The translations under genes and the position numbers were made by a program. A stretch of 64,000 nucleotides of DNA from assembly GCA_015501075.1 (NCBI GenBank), contig JADNYJ010000005.1, forward strand, positions 62,001 through 126,000. Reading direction: 5' to 3'. The DNA comes from Gymnopilus junonius. Its lineage: Eukaryota; Basidiomycota; Agaricomycetes; Agaricales; Galerinaceae. This document shows positions 34,701 through 47,138 of the stretch, piece by piece. Within the stretch, counting starts at the first letter, position 1. Every line of letters begins with the position of its first letter. The notes beneath the pieces were generated by a model. It had not been told where the DNA came from. It was given only the letters and a program-made list of their open reading frames with translations, and did no database searches.

Positions 34701-36876
34701 CGGTATAGTCTGCTGGCGAGGTAAGAACCGAGGGCTCGAAGGCTCAGAAAAGTTCGAATCAACTTCAGTGAAGATGCTTTCGGGAGAGATATCACGATTC
34801 GTAATTAATTTCTTCACTGCACACGTCGTCAAAAAAAGTATTTCGAAAAGTATAGACGTTACTGACGGTCATCATCCATGGAGCTCTCCGATATCTGCTG
34901 AAGTCGGCTACCAACTTGCTTGGCTGTTCTTTTCTTCCCAGTCTTCCGTAAAATGTGCTGAGAGATTAAGACATTTCGTTTAACGAAGCGCCGGAGAGGT
35001 CGCCCACTCTTCGACACCGGTTTGTAAGCCCTCAACCCTGTGTGAATAATGAAGGACTGTCGTCACACAAAATAAACCTATCAGGGACCAACCTTCGAGC
35101 AGAGCCTCCTCGCAAATCGGAGGCCAAACAGGCTCCCTCCTCAATTTTAGGTTTCCGCCCCCATAGATCTCATCATCTTGTAAGACCTTCGACCAGTCTT
35201 GTCAGACTGGGAGACAATGGATGGGATTGTAAGCCCTTTGTTGGACGGAGATGACTGAGAAACGGATTAAGAATTAAGAAAAATGAAAGTCAAAATGAGC
35301 AGAGGTTAACTCACTACGTGACGCATAATAGAAGGATCGTTGAAAATCGAGAGGATGGGCGGACAGGTAATGACTTTAGCTTGCAACTTGATATAGGCCT
35401 ACCGATAGCTGATTCGGGAACCTTGTTGACATGATCGAAACATATACAAATCGCCGATTTAATTTTCCTATTATGCATGGATTAGGGAACACCGTCAGCT
35501 AATGCAGATCTCCGAAGAGGCGTAACACACATCTAAATCGAGTAAGTTGGCTTCTCATCGTCTAATACAGCGGCCTGTGGAGTTGTCGATACCATTTAGT
35601 ACGTGCTGATTCCGAACTTCGAAGTCACGACAGATTCACTCAATTTAACTAGGCTGCTCGAACTTGAGGTAGTAATAAAGCATCGACATACTTCAGTGTA
35701 ACCAAAGGGCAGGACAAGAAAGCCATTTTTCAAGGGACCGTTGAGCGCGGTGGCTGAAGGGGTCAGCGAGGAAGTTTTACCTTGTCCAGCTCCATTTGGT
35801 ATGTTGAGTGTGCCGATACCCGATCAGGTGAGCGTTCTAGATTTATTCTGTTCTGTTCTGTTCTCGCTGAATTCCAACCGGATATCGAATGACCACCCGA
35901 TAGCTACTGGCTGTCTTAGTCTAATGATGGTGTGGCAGAACAGTGTAATTTTTGAAAATCTTGCCCTCAGTTAACGCCGTATCCCGTGCAGATAACCGAA
36001 CAGGTGCCGGCCGATCTGGAATCTTTAGCTGGCCAGCTCCGCCTTGATGGTATACCGGCCTTCATTGTCCATCAAGTTTAGGGCAGAATATCACGTAGTT
36101 ATGCCATATTGTTCTCCCCTATCGGCATATTTCAATTATCGACTTGCATGTTACCATTCCATAAAAAGTATTATTGGAGATCCGAAATTACCGGCCTCGT
36201 ATATGGTTAGTGGACCTGCAAATCATGATTGTACAAGGGAACAGACTGACGCAAACTCTTATAAAGGCCCGGTGAGTAAAGACATACTGTGATATGGTCT
36301 ATGGCATCATCAAGTACGCTTAGTCTCGTGTTCAACGATATAGCCGACTTCACATATTGCAAGCAGTAATTCCGTGAAATTCCCAACGCATTCAAGGATA
36401 TTGCTGGGGGTTTATTCTTCCAAATCTCGAAATAATGGGGTTCTGGAAATTCGAAGCAATACTTAGCCAGTCAACGCCTCAAAGCCATTGATAAACAAAG
36501 AAGCGTCGATCATTCCGTTCATGCAGGCATTCGTGTTGAATGCTCCACCATATGGCCACGAAGCTACGACACATTTGAAACCGAACAAGATCAAAGCATT
36601 GTAGGCTTTCTTGGGGTAGACAGACATTCAATATCTTAAGCAACCTGCCGTTGTATGCGACTTAATTATGAAGTGAAATCCTAACAGAAAAGATTGAAAA
36701 AGAAGTGAAGGAGTGTGGGACACGCAACCAGTGGTGAAGAGAAATGGTATCAAAAGAGTGACAAAATCCGTATTTGACTGAAAACGAGCAAGTGAGACGG
36801 AATAAGAACAAGAAATCGAGCCGAAACCTCTAGCACGTCCAAGTAACCCCTATCGAGAGATCAAGAAAGGAAGATG
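34701..36876. other. No gene recognised
   Basis: Weak frames only. One possible exon pair near 35,741-35,830 and 35,989-36,080 on plus (ITEQVPADLESLAGQLRL) has plausible splice sites, but no family and no start were found. Confidence 0.3.
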
Positions 36877-38400
36877 TCAAAAGCGATTCTTGTGGATAGT
36901 GACCAATGTCTGAACCCGGCGAATTTGGTTAACCATTTTCCGCCACCATCGAGAGGGTTCTGATTTCACGTTGGTTACGGCATTTCCTTCTGCTTTCGTG
37001 CTGGTGGTTGACCGGTGTTCGGATGGCTGGACAGACGCCCGAGGAGATGCTTGTGGTGTTTGGGCCTGGTATGAATATACCGAGGGTGATTCTCGTCCAC
37101 TCGCCGATGTTGGAAGCAGGCCAAGATTAAACCAATTCATCCCCCCTCTCTGCCCGAGGCCAAGGTCAAGCGCCGCGTTAAGACCTAAATCGATGTCAAA
37201 TCCAGTAACAGTATTCAACTGCTCAATTTGCTCGGGCGACATAGTTGGTGTATCAGAAGGAATGTTCGTAGGATCTGTGTTCTCCGTCGCTCGCTCTGAA
37301 TCCGATTTCGATTCTGACTTCTCTTCGCCTCTGTCCTCTTCTTCATCCGGCTCTGTGGATTCTACTGTCGGGGACAAAACCGTCTTCATGATCGAATCCC
37401 ACTCGTCCTCCTTCGCTTCAATCTCGATTGGAGCCAGTTCAGGTGGCTGCTCATCGACAGAGTGGTCACGAGGAGTCGTTCCTTCAGAGTGGCTAGATGA
37501 CGAGGATAAGCGAGGGAGATAATTCCATTCAGGCGACAAGGAGCGTTGAGAAGGGCGTATTCCCGAATCCAGCGATGTTGATCGTACATGTGAAGACAAC
37601 AAGCCATCTTCACCAACTTCTTCTGTTGAAAATCCTGCCCATTCTAGTCTCCTGCTACGGTCAATAGGGGTCCCCCGTCCAGCGTATTTCACCAGTGGCC
37701 AAGATCCCCTAGGCGCTGCAGATACCGTGGAAGAGAGCTTGTGGGACAAGGCTTTCTTGGCCGGCAATCGCTTGGTCAAGGATGACAATTGCGAAGCATA
37801 TGACGAAGTCCGCGCAAGGACTGGGGACGACGGCGGAGACGGAGTGGGAGGAGGCAATTCCGAGGTGGATGCTTCGGGAGAGGGAGGAGTCGAAAGACAG
37901 GACAAGTCCAGCTCGAAATCCGTGAAGACGTCGAAGATAGATGTATCTATTTTTGCGTCCAAGTCTTCACCCCGGATAGTTCTAACATCGATATCATCGT
38001 CCTTCGCAGGAACTCTGGCTGTCTCTTGCGCAGCAGTGTCCGATTCTTGCCTAAAACAGAACTATTTGAGCAAGTATCTATTTGGTAAAAAAGAAATACA
38101 GACATTTTTCCAGTTTGTTGTTCTTTATTGAGATGTTCGTGAACGAAGATGAGATTGCTAGAACGTAGCGGATGTGGGAACTGGAAGAAAAATGAGCTTA
38201 CTCTGCGGGAGGAAACGTGGTGGCGAAATGGTGCTGTGCAGATGGTGGAGGTAAACGCCAGAGAGCTGAACAACCCCCAATCCACGGATAACTCGGGGAA
38301 GTCGTATTGAGTGGGATTCTAGAACCGCGATGGCGGCGGGTTTTACGTGCGAGTGAAGACAATTTGAGAGGTGTAATCTTGGAATCAAAAATAAGTGCTT
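36877..38400 (-). CDS. Hypothetical Ser/Pro-rich protein, two exons visible, 5' end unresolved
   Basis: The main exon (about 38,050 to 36,877) has an internal ATG giving 361 codons (MDAKIDTSIFDVFTDFELD), but the frame continues upstream (QETARVPAKDDDIDVRTIRG) to a ttttag acceptor near 38,050. A second upstream exon in phase (about 38,400-38,206) reads VNEALIFDSKITPLKLSSLA and SPSYPWIGGCSALW and ends at a gtaagc donor. The first ATG is not visible; a TGA lies about ten codons above the readable part. The protein has an acidic Glu/Asp/Ser stretch, a LGLNAALDLGLGQRGG segment and a basic C-terminus (RWWRKMVNQIRRVQ). It resembles uncharacterised basidiomycete proteins. Function unknown. Confidence 0.6.
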
Positions 38401-38822
38401 CATTTACTTCGTCAACACGGGAGAGGAGCGTGTTTCAAGGCAGGCTACGGAGAAACTCGACGCATGTCCTATTATTCCTTCAGTCACATACAGGAAGGAT
38501 GTACGTCGAGTAGAATATGACCAAAGCCTCTCAAGGATGAAACCAGGGCACCAAGACATGCAGGCTATCATCCAGCACTGATTCACGTAAATAAGGGTGC
38601 AGTGCGGTGCGGAAAAAGTTAATGAGGCCTCACGCTTCTCAGCCGAAGAAGGCAGCCTCGAGGACGTTCCATCACCGATCACTTGAGAGATAGTTAGAAC
38701 GACCATTTAGACTGCACGCCGAGAATGCTGAGAATGTGGACTCGCGAGTTGTTTCCGCGAAGATAGGTTTGGTTGGATGTATCAAGACTTGGTCAGAGTC
38801 ACTAAACATCTGGTGTTTCATA

Positions 38823-40440
38823 TTAGTGGCTAAACTGCATTCGAGAATGTAAAAAGTACATAGTGTTTTTTAATGGACAATGGGAGACCCTGATACTCAA
38901 GACGTTAGCACCACAGAGATTTGGCAGCATAGATAGCACGGTAGCTTGCAAGGAGGGATTGACGGTCATATTCATCTCATCCTTGACGAGTAGCACTTTA
39001 AATAGTTGTACGTTCGGATATCCATTTTTCAGGACGGGAGAAAAAAGGTCATCGAGCTGGCCCCAAGGTAATTCTTGCAACTTGTGCATCAAGTTCAAGC
39101 AGTGCCTGGGTATAACAAAGCGGATTCATTCCAGGCGACTTGGTTTGGGGCACGACGACAGTATGGAGGTGAGCCATTTGAATCCGAAGTAACCTTCTAC
39201 AGATATAGTAATATCAGTTGCAATAGTGAGGGATTTCAGGGATGTAAGACGGCTGAGGTCTATCGCACTGGGTGCTATTTCGTAAGACGAGTCAATAAGG
39301 AACGAAAGCTTAAGAAGAATGTGACTGACAAATTAGCCCCCATGTAGTGATATAAAGTTCCAACGTCGTGAGGTTCCCTGCGCACTGATCAAACAGAACC
39401 TTGAGTCGATGTAAGCCATCGCCTTTCACTTATACCATTAGTTCCTTCAACTTCGAGACTCGGAGGGCAGATTGGTCGTGGAATAGGTTGGCCGTTATAA
39501 AGCCGGTGCGACTGCATCTTCGAGGGCCAGTCGTTCTGGTTGACGGTCAGTTTTGGTACTGGCTCACTTCCCTGTTTGGGGAGTGATGCTTCGCCATGCA
39601 TTTCTAGTGTCTGGAGCTCCTTCATGAGGTGGAAAATGTCCGTCTACCCGCATGTGGTTTAAAGTGAGATGCCAAAGGCTGGGCAGTGCGAATGCCAATT
39701 CGAAGGCGTGCCGAAGTCGAGTTGGGATCAGTGTCCAAACAACGTGCAATGATAGCTTGAGCCGCTTCAGGTTGGGATACTGCTGTGTAAGGATAAAACA
39801 CAATGATTCTTCCTCAGGCGTAACAGGTCGCAAGCCCTCAAACATCTTTCCGTGATCAATAATTCGCAGAATTCGAATGTGCTCCACGATAAGTGGGGAC
39901 GTGCACAGTAGCGCGGCGAATTTCTCGGACGCAGTGGGAACCTGTCTCTCAGAGAACTAAGCGTCACAGTATTGCAGGGAACGGACGGCAAGCTGTGGAC
40001 AGACTGTAGCATGTCAGGCTGATGGTCTTGATTGTCGTAATGCAGTCATGAAGGTACTTGTCGATAATGGTGAAAATTATGTCGAAAAGCAGTGGAAACT
40101 GCCAAGTATATGTTGTGCGCAGGGGAAAAACGTTGCTGGAGGTTATTGGTGTTTGTTGGCTATGGACTCTCAAAACGTCGAACGTGTCAGCGGCGATGCG
40201 TTGCACCGCTGATTGTGCAAGTACAGGCTGGTTCCGGTTGGAGCCACGTACCTTTATTTTGGAGGGAATATTGCTGAACATGACGAAGAAAGTTGTTGAC
40301 CAGGACCAAGCGATTCGTTCCGGAACTCCTGGCGGCGTGGCGGTGATTGACAGGCCGCCTGACATTGACAACCCTGACACTTGGTCACGACGACTACCGT
40401 TTTGTGGCATATGTTGTGAGCCAAAAATTAAGTACAGTAC
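38823..40440 (-). pseudogene. F-box/leucine-rich protein relic
   Basis: Read on minus, an F-box-like piece (LFDIIFTIIDKYLHDC...KTISLTCYSL) at about 40,130-39,990 is followed, after a frame change, by KFAALLCTSPLIVEHIRILR and by leucine-rich text (ALPSLWHLTLNHM). Further 3' pieces include SRLTSLKSLTIATDITI and LHKLQELPWGQL. This is the usual order of mushroom F-box/LRR proteins. The parts lie in different frames without good splice sites, so the gene is probably inactive. Confidence 0.55.
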
Positions 40441-40444
40441 TGAT

Positions 40445-41507
40445 CCTCGGGAGAATTTGAATTAGTTCATAGTAGAGGTAGAGTCATCTCTTAAGCCTTG
40501 AGCGAGTCGTAATAATTTCCAGGAAAAATAAACTGTCACGGTGGTGACAATTTGATCACTTAATGTCACGTGCTAAGGGCTCATGACGAAACTCGGGCAA
40601 GCTATTCTTCACGACAGTCGCGTTGGAAGTGGCGGTGGCCAGCAACTCAAAGACTGCACTCACTTGTGGTACTCAGAGACCGCCTCATTGTTCACCCTGT
40701 CTTATCGTGGCTGAAAGGGGCACCTTTTCGCATTGCTCGAGGGTCCATACACGCCCGACACCACCGAGGATGCAACGTTTTCATGTCGCCTCCCAGATTC
40801 GATGGTAACTTCTTCAGTTCGTCCTTGGTCTTGGCTTTACCGTGCGACTAATTACCCTTACTTGTGTACCCACCGTCGAAAACGCAATCACCGTCGATGC
40901 TGTTACGTTCTTCACCCTTATTTTGGGGCTGCTGTCGAGCTTTCTGATGCTTACCTCCATGGTATTTTGTGAGGCAATCAATAAGACAGAAGTTGACATG
41001 GCGCCCTCATCAGAAACATTCCATTGCAACCCTCTAGAAGTACTCTCAGGAGCGTTAAGCCGTACTCTTGGACGACTTGAGTACGATATAGCTTTACAAT
41101 CTGATGCCCAATCCGATGTCATGTTAGGTGGATTTGTTCCGCAGAACATCTGTATGTCTTTCCTCGAACATCGGCAACATTTTTAATTAATGCCTAACTC
41201 TATTGCATTGCATCTTTTAATAGAGTACTCTACCTTATTTCGGGGACGGCGCTGGGAATTCAATACCACACATGTAAATCGTCAGGCAACCAACACAACC
41301 GTTGTTTATCCAACTTCGAGACCGATAGCAGAACGTTAACTCTATTTTAATGCTCCATTTCTTTAAATGACCGGTTCCGAACATTTCTTGAAACCCTGAA
41401 GGCGGTCCTCTGGTGGACAGAAGGACATTCCCGTTCGACTACGACTTTCAAACCCGTTTATTCTCCATTCTTTCTTTCTTTTATTTGCCAGACTTTCGAA
41501 GGCGACA
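40445..41507. other. No confident gene; possible membrane-segment ORF
   Basis: A plus-strand frame at 40,842-41,186 (114 codons) has one hydrophobic segment (FFTLILGLLSSFLMLTSMVF). A preceding frame (40,733-40,972) could be an upstream exon. No family was recognised. Confidence 0.25.
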
Positions 41508-42659
41508 TTGTTGAGGTCAGTGCCGATACCAGACGCACAGGACATGGCCGGTCAAACTTTCATCGATTCTCTTCCTAACGAGCTCTTGGAAAAGATTTTT
41601 GGGATCGGAGCTCGACTTCCAATGCAAGTCGATCAGAGGTACCCCAATCGGCCCCTCTTCTCAAAAACGCCTTATGTCCCCCTTTTTCCAACTTCGATTT
41701 CGCAGGTCTGCATTCGGTGGAGAGAAACAGCCCTCCACATGCCTATCCTATGGAGCTACCTTCACCTCTCTCGAACTCTCGACTCTCATCGTCGCTTGAG
41801 GAAAAATCTTGGCCGTTCCTTGGACTGGGTACCAAACTACCTGGCACGCTCAGGGGACATGCCGCTTTACATCACCCTCGATACCACCCGCTTACCAGCT
41901 GCAGAGGTTATTACTCGTCTTAGTCCTTACAGTAACCGTTGGCGTTCCTTCACCTTATTGGTATCGCATGTGGGAAATTTGCCAGACGTCCTTCCCTTCT
42001 TAATTTCACCCCGCGTACCAAGGTTGCAAACGCTGTCCATTGCGTCCGACATTTATCGCGAAGGTATCATCTGCTACGAACCCTTGATCCCTTTCCTCGT
42101 CAATACGACTCAGTTATCGACAATCCGCTTAACTGGAGTTTACATAGCATGGAATGAATTGCCGCTCAGAAACGTCCTGAATTTGGAGCTACTCCTCACT
42201 TCTCGTTGGCCCATATTTCCTCAACTCAGCGAGATGTTTAGTGCATCTCCCATGCTCCAAAGGCTCGTGGTACGTGATGACATCAACACAATTCTTAGGC
42301 ATGTCCAGCAACCTTCCTCAAGGCCGACAATCGACTTGACGCGCCTGAAGCATTTGGAAATTGAAGTTTACCGTGTTCGTGATGAAAAAGCAGGCGTGGC
42401 GGAATTGATGCAGTTGTTCACGATGCCAGCATTGGAAACGCTCACTCTCAGGGGACTTCGACAAAGGGAATGGGCAGCTGTGACTCAAGTGTACTATCTC
42501 CCTTTGGAGTCCAACTCTCAATCGCATGCCGCATCAAGGCGTTTGAGTGTCAGATCTGGCTTTCAACGATTGAGGCCTTCGTTTCCCTTCCTTTCCGTGG
42601 TCGATGTGACATTGGTGGACTCGCCAAGGGGCTCTTCATCGATGCATTACCAATTCTGA
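41508..42659 (+). CDS. F-box protein
   Basis: Single open frame of 383 codons. The F-box starts at SLPNELLEKIFGIGARLP and continues to SQVCIRWRETALHMPILWSY, in the class typical of Agaricales. The remaining 300 residues carry repeated leucine-rich strands (LQTLSIASDI, LSTIRLTGVYI, LETLTLRGLRQ). It is likely to pair with Skp1 in an SCF ligase; the substrate is unknown. The start could be the first ATG (41,508) or the in-frame MAGQTF 12 codons later. The C-terminus ends inside what looks like another LRR strand (VVDVTLVDSP), so the last part may be shortened. Confidence 0.8.
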   Translation: MLRSVPIPDAQDMAGQTFIDSLPNELLEKIFGIGARLPMQVDQRYPNRPLFSKTPYVPLFPTSISQVCIRWRETALHMPILWSYLHLSRTLDSHRRLRKNLGRSLDWVPNYLARSGDMPLYITLDTTRLPAAEVITRLSPYSNRWRSFTLLVSHVGNLPDVLPFLISPRVPRLQTLSIASDIYREGIICYEPLIPFLVNTTQLSTIRLTGVYIAWNELPLRNVLNLELLLTSRWPIFPQLSEMFSASPMLQRLVVRDDINTILRHVQQPSSRPTIDLTRLKHLEIEVYRVRDEKAGVAELMQLFTMPALETLTLRGLRQREWAAVTQVYYLPLESNSQSHAASRRLSVRSGFQRLRPSFPFLSVVDVTLVDSPRGSSSMHYQF

Positions 42660-42766
42660 TAACTCACTTTTTTTTCGTAACGTAGTGACATTCCTTTCAC
42701 GGACCTCATTCTCGTGACCACTTTCCATCATTATTCGGACATTGGACTATTGACGTTCCTACCCTT

Positions 42767-42778
42767 GTATAAAAGCGA
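42767..42778 (+). promoter_or_regulatory. TATA-like box
   Basis: Sequence gtataaaagcg follows the F-box gene and precedes the PL14 ATG by about 330 bp. It would need a long leader to serve that gene. Confidence 0.3.
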
Positions 42779-43105
42779 TTTCAGCCTCAGGAATATGGAC
42801 AACTAGGGACATTGTAGGCAATAAAATCAGCATCTGTACGATAACTAGCTTTGTTTTGTGTAGCAGTTGGAGGCATGAATGTATGTATCTTGATGTCAAC
42901 ACAAAAAACAAATTCTTTGATCGTCTTCTTGGAATTCCAGAACATCCTCCTGTTTGAGGGAATACACATTCGCAAAGTTAAAAGATGAATCTGGCCGTTA
43001 GGTTATTTTTAGTCCCTGTAGACTGGGATACGGGCCGGATAGGAACTCCGACCCGCTTCCAAATACAGCTCAGTTCCGCGCCTCGACGCTTTTACCCAAA
43101 CCACC

Positions 43106-44237
43106 ATGGCTAAGCGGAACACTCTAGATTTATCGCATTTAATCCCATACAGTGACTTCATAACCGGTTTTACCACCTGCGAACTCATAGATCATCCTAA
43201 TATTGAAAGCGTTATTCTCGACGACCATCAGCTAGGTATACACAAAGTCTCCTCTGCCACGACCCACCATGTTGTCCAGCCTCCCGCATCTTCTGGCAGT
43301 ACTGCAGCGCCCAAGGCTGCTTGGGAAGCTTTCTATCCCGAAGGAAGTATCAACCCCGGCGGCGAAATCCCAGGCGGCTTCGGATTCTATCTCACTGGCC
43401 CTTCTTCATTTGCAAAACGTCTTGAGACCGCGTCAGAGGCGACATTTAGCTACCGACTGATGTTGCAGGAGGACTGGGAGTGGGTTAAGGGCGGGAAGCT
43501 CCTGGAATTTGTACGTCTTAAATCTGGCTTTAAATTCGTCCGCTTGCTTATTGGTGTCCTGTTTCAGTTGGAGGAGTCAATGATCTTGCCTATGGATGTA
43601 CTGGTGGACGTGAGGATAAGCGTTGCCAGTGCTTCGATCTGAGAGCTATGTGGAGGTCACATCTTCTATGTTCCTGCCCCTTGCAATATCTGTGTTCACA
43701 TATCTACTCCTAGAGCTAATGCTGTGGGAGAACTATATGCTTACTTGCCTCTAACGGGGGATAATGCTACCCAACTGTCGTCTGTCCTCCTCGCTCTATG
43801 CCTAATAACGACTACGGATTTTCTGTTGGGCGAAATGCCTTTCATTTGAATCGCGCTGTCGGAAGCTGGGTGTCAATCGCTTTTAGGGTCAAGTTGAATG
43901 ACGTGGGCTCAGCAAACGGTGAGTGGGAGGCATATTTGCCATATGATTCGAAGTATAACTCGAACTGATTCTTGCAATATGAAGGTGAGATTGAGCTATG
44001 GGTAGATGGAAACTCCGTTATCAAAGTCGATGAACTGACTATCCGGACCAATGATTCCGGAAGGATTAAAGGAATGCACTTTCAAACGTTCTTCGGAGGT
44101 TGTTGACCATTTGTATCAATGATTATTCTTTACTCATGCGTAATTGATTCTTAGGTCATGGGAAAGATTGGGCTTCACCCAAGGATCAAAGAGCCTGGTT
44201 TTCAGACGTCACTGGTGTCATATCACGATCATATTGA
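43106..44237 (+). CDS. Polysaccharide lyase family 14 protein, frame broken twice
   Basis: PL14 enzymes cleave glucuronate-containing polysaccharides by beta-elimination. Exons are 43106-43510, 43568-43655, 43714-43918, 43985-44098 and 44155-44237. Family marks include FYPEGSINPGGEIPGGFGFY, GGVNDLAYGCTGGRED, RCQCFDLRAMWR, FSVGRNAF, RVKLNDVG, GEIELWVDG, GMHFQTFFGGHGKDWASP and a short end ISRSY. Exon 1 ends GGKLLEF, but the family text would be GGKLPG: a CC at 43,501 where CCC is expected shifts the frame. A second CC at 43,786 (ctgtcctcctcg) does the same in exon 3. Adding one C at each site restores everything, including splice phases. No signal peptide is seen, so a secreted role is doubtful. 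Sequence error or recent pseudogene. Confidence 0.75.
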
Positions 44238-45565
44238 AAACCTTACAGCCAATTACTCCATTCCATGTACGTCTATTTTTCCTGTTAGGTCAGTCTGTAG
44301 CGTCAGTCTGGTCGACACTACACCTTCGTTTGAAATTGATGAACATTTTACTGACTTGCTATAACAAGCTCTTTCTTGTCGCATTATTTCCATAGACTAG
44401 AAGAAACTAAGCATTGGTGTACAAGCTCAGTGGATAGTGGTAAAATAATTGGCAAGAAAGAAAAGGAATAGTGTGTCGCAATCAGCATTGCAAACTTGAG
44501 GTCGAGGGGAATTCCTTCCGAATTTGTTGCTCTCGACGTCTAAAAATGTGTTCGCTTCGACACTCCCATGGCTCTCTTGAATAACATCAATAGACAAGGT
44601 GGCTCCTTCCAAGCTGGGTCTATCTATCATATCATCGCGTGGTAATATCGGATAGATCAGAGAAATAGGCGATATTCAAGCGAAGTTCCCATCGTACCGA
44701 AAGTTCCTCAGTCCCGAAATTCGGAGGTTTAAGACTGAGAGTCAGTATTTCTGAAAAAACAATGCCTACTGGCCTGGCAAATCCGTGTCGGATGCAAAAT
44801 TTATGGATGTGAGGGAGACCCTTAGGCTGGGTCTGTAGAACGGAGAAATTGATCGCTCTGTAACTCACTGACGCGCCACCCTCCATAAATTTCCAAATTT
44901 GTACTGACCGAGTTCTTGGACCATTTCTGGTAGTTTTATAATTTTGTTCCTGTCTCCGTAGCACGTATTTTTGACTTTATCATACTTGTGACCTCTCCAT
45001 TCCATTTCATAGCACAATAATTGATACGACGACCTCTTGCGCAGCAAGCATGGGCCCGTACTATATTTTTATTTACCATTTTCGTAACCTTTTCTCCTAT
45101 TTTCTTGTTTCATATCTGACTTGTTTTACATTCTAGCTACAGAATAACTACCTCGAGCTTTTGTACAGTAACTAGTAATCGACCACAGTACCCATTTACT
45201 TGACATTTAGCTCAAATACTAGCTGAGCATTCGAAATTTTCTGTTTATTTTAATCCTATCTACCCTAAGCAACACTTTTGGACCTCAAGCAAACGGAGTT
45301 TGCTACCGAGTCAATACAGGACTCGTTTCGAACTCGACGCACCTCACTGCGTTGCACGGATACAAAATATTTTCAGCACGTTGAGTACTGCTCCATTACT
45401 CGAAAAATTCTTCTTGGAAGGGCGCGGAGTCCAAGCTAAGGCTCACTCAGCATGACAGGCCAGCCTAAAGACTTTATCTTTGTGGGAATGGGTCTAGTCC
45501 GACTTTTTTGATGGGAATCCAATCCCGTTCCCATAAATTGCGCCGCCTTTCGAGACTGCACAAAG
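44238..45565. other. No gene recognised
   Basis: 3' flank of PL14 and AT-rich sequence. Minus-strand frames (44,964-44,632; 44,630-44,427) carry no motif. Confidence 0.4.
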
Positions 45566-45572
45566 GTTATGA

Positions 45573-45580
45573 TATAAATA
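45573..45580 (+). promoter_or_regulatory. TATA box of the acetyltransferase gene
   Basis: tataaata lies 78 bp upstream of the chosen ATG, so transcription should start near 45,605. Confidence 0.5.
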
Positions 45581-45636
45581 GCCCTGACAGTCGCTTATTG
45601 CGGACTCGCTTGTCTGATGAGTCAGGCGATACAATC

Positions 45637-45654
45637 ATGGGGACGGGTAGATGA
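45637..45654 (+). promoter_or_regulatory. Five-codon upstream ORF overlapping the GNAT start
   Basis: ATG at 45,637 codes M-G-T-G-R and stops at a TGA (45,652-45,654) that overlaps the main start codon (45,651-45,653). An earlier ATG at 45,617 opens a longer out-of-frame ORF. Confidence 0.45.
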
Positions 45655-46521
45655 GCAATCCTATACCTTGCACCATGACCAAGGAGAATGTGTGGAGTCC
45701 TCTGGAGGCAAACCCGACCACCAAAGAAGTTTTCATGCGAGTAAGAAATCACGAGGACATTATAATCACCCCACCAAGGCCGGAAGATGTCCAAAACATT
45801 TTCGTGAGCCAAAGCGATCCACGTATATACCACTGGATGTTAACCACCCCGAAACCATACCTTCGAGGTACGTCAAATCTTCATATTTTCAAAACAAAAA
45901 GTCGTGTCATATAGTACACAGAATACGCGGAGGCTAGCTGGTTAAAGTCGAAACAACACGCAGACGCTGCCTTAAAAGAGCTAGAAGACGCAAATAGTTT
46001 CAATCGTCCCAAGCTCGTCAGCTCCTGTCCTGTTGCTTTCATTCGTAGGGTGCGGGAAGATGGATCGGACGAATTCGTTGGGCACGTCACTATCGGCAGG
46101 TGTCCCAAGGGAGAACTGATGAAGGAAGAAATCGTGGACTGGGACCACGAAGTCCAGAACAAAGCAGAGAACGACAGCAAAGAGTTGGGTGATCCCACAA
46201 TATTATGGAGCATCGGAAGTACGTTGGCCCATTCCTATAAGTTGTATGCGCTGGTTGAAAGTTATCTGACTAGACTTCATTGCGCCTAAGTTCCACGGGC
46301 AAGGTATCATGACCGACGTAGTGGACACTATACTGCACGACTGGGCCGTTCCTCGCATGGGAGTTCGTCATGTCCTCGTTGGCGCATTTGTAGAAAATGT
46401 GGGCAGTGCTAGGGTGTTTGAGAAGAATGGGTTCCGCACCTCACGGATAATCCAAAGATATCGCGAAGTCAGAGGGGAGTGGAGGGATATAAGACTAATG
46501 GACTGGAAGTTTTCCGGATGA
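45651..46521 (+). CDS. GNAT-family N-acetyltransferase
   Basis: Transfers an acetyl group from acetyl-CoA to an amine; the substrate is unknown. Exons are 45651-45867, 45922-46218 and 46274-46521, with matching phases (acceptors acacag and gactag). The protein has the usual mushroom layout: RPEDVQNIFVSQSDPRIYHW, then EYAEASWLKSKQHADAALKE, EFVGHVTIGRCPKGEL, WSIGNFIAPKFHGQGIMTDV with the acetyl-CoA loop (HGQGI), WAVPRMGVRHVLVGAFVEN and SARVFEKNGFRTSRI. It ends MDWKFSG. The frame is intact, about 253 aa, typical of the RimJ-like group. Confidence 0.85.
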
Positions 46522-47138
46522 TACGAGCGTAAGAGTGTTCCAGAAGAATCACTTCAAGGTGAAGGGAAAAATACATGGGTTGCATTTGTTGGAATGGAAG
46601 CACGAGTCGTATCAAATGTGAATCTAGAAAAAATTTGGTGGATGTTTGTTGGCTGTTACGGAGGCTGCATGTTAGAAAATTAATATTCTTCCAGAAACTG
46701 GTCGTCTCGCACTCCGAGACGATGCACTGAGGAATACGTTCATTTGCCTCCTGGATGGAACCATTCCGGAAGCCAAAGATGGTCTCGCAACTTCACTTCG
46801 TGCGTGGTACAGCAGTTCCAAGAGCTTGCAGATATCTCGAACATCATTGGCTTGCTTATGGCGAGCGTGCTCTTTTGGTGAAGCCCGATGTGTGAGTACT
46901 GAGTCAAGCCTGAATTTGGTGCAGCAAAATCGGGAAGAAAGGCACTAAAGGAAGACCAGAGGTAGGCGAATATACAGCACAGTCGTGAGGGTGAAAGAAG
47001 GGTGTAACATCCCAGGAAGAAAAATATAATATCGGCAAGACTTTTCCGGAGATGTCGAAATGGTGTATGTCAAGACGAAATATGAAGCGTGAGGATTGGA
47101 GGATGGTTTCTGAAGTGAGCAGCGAACGTTTTTAGAGT
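46522..47138. other. No gene recognised
   Basis: A plus-strand stretch near 46,695-46,890 reads open (RLALRDDALRNTFICLLDG) but has no start, no splice support and no known motif. Confidence 0.35.
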
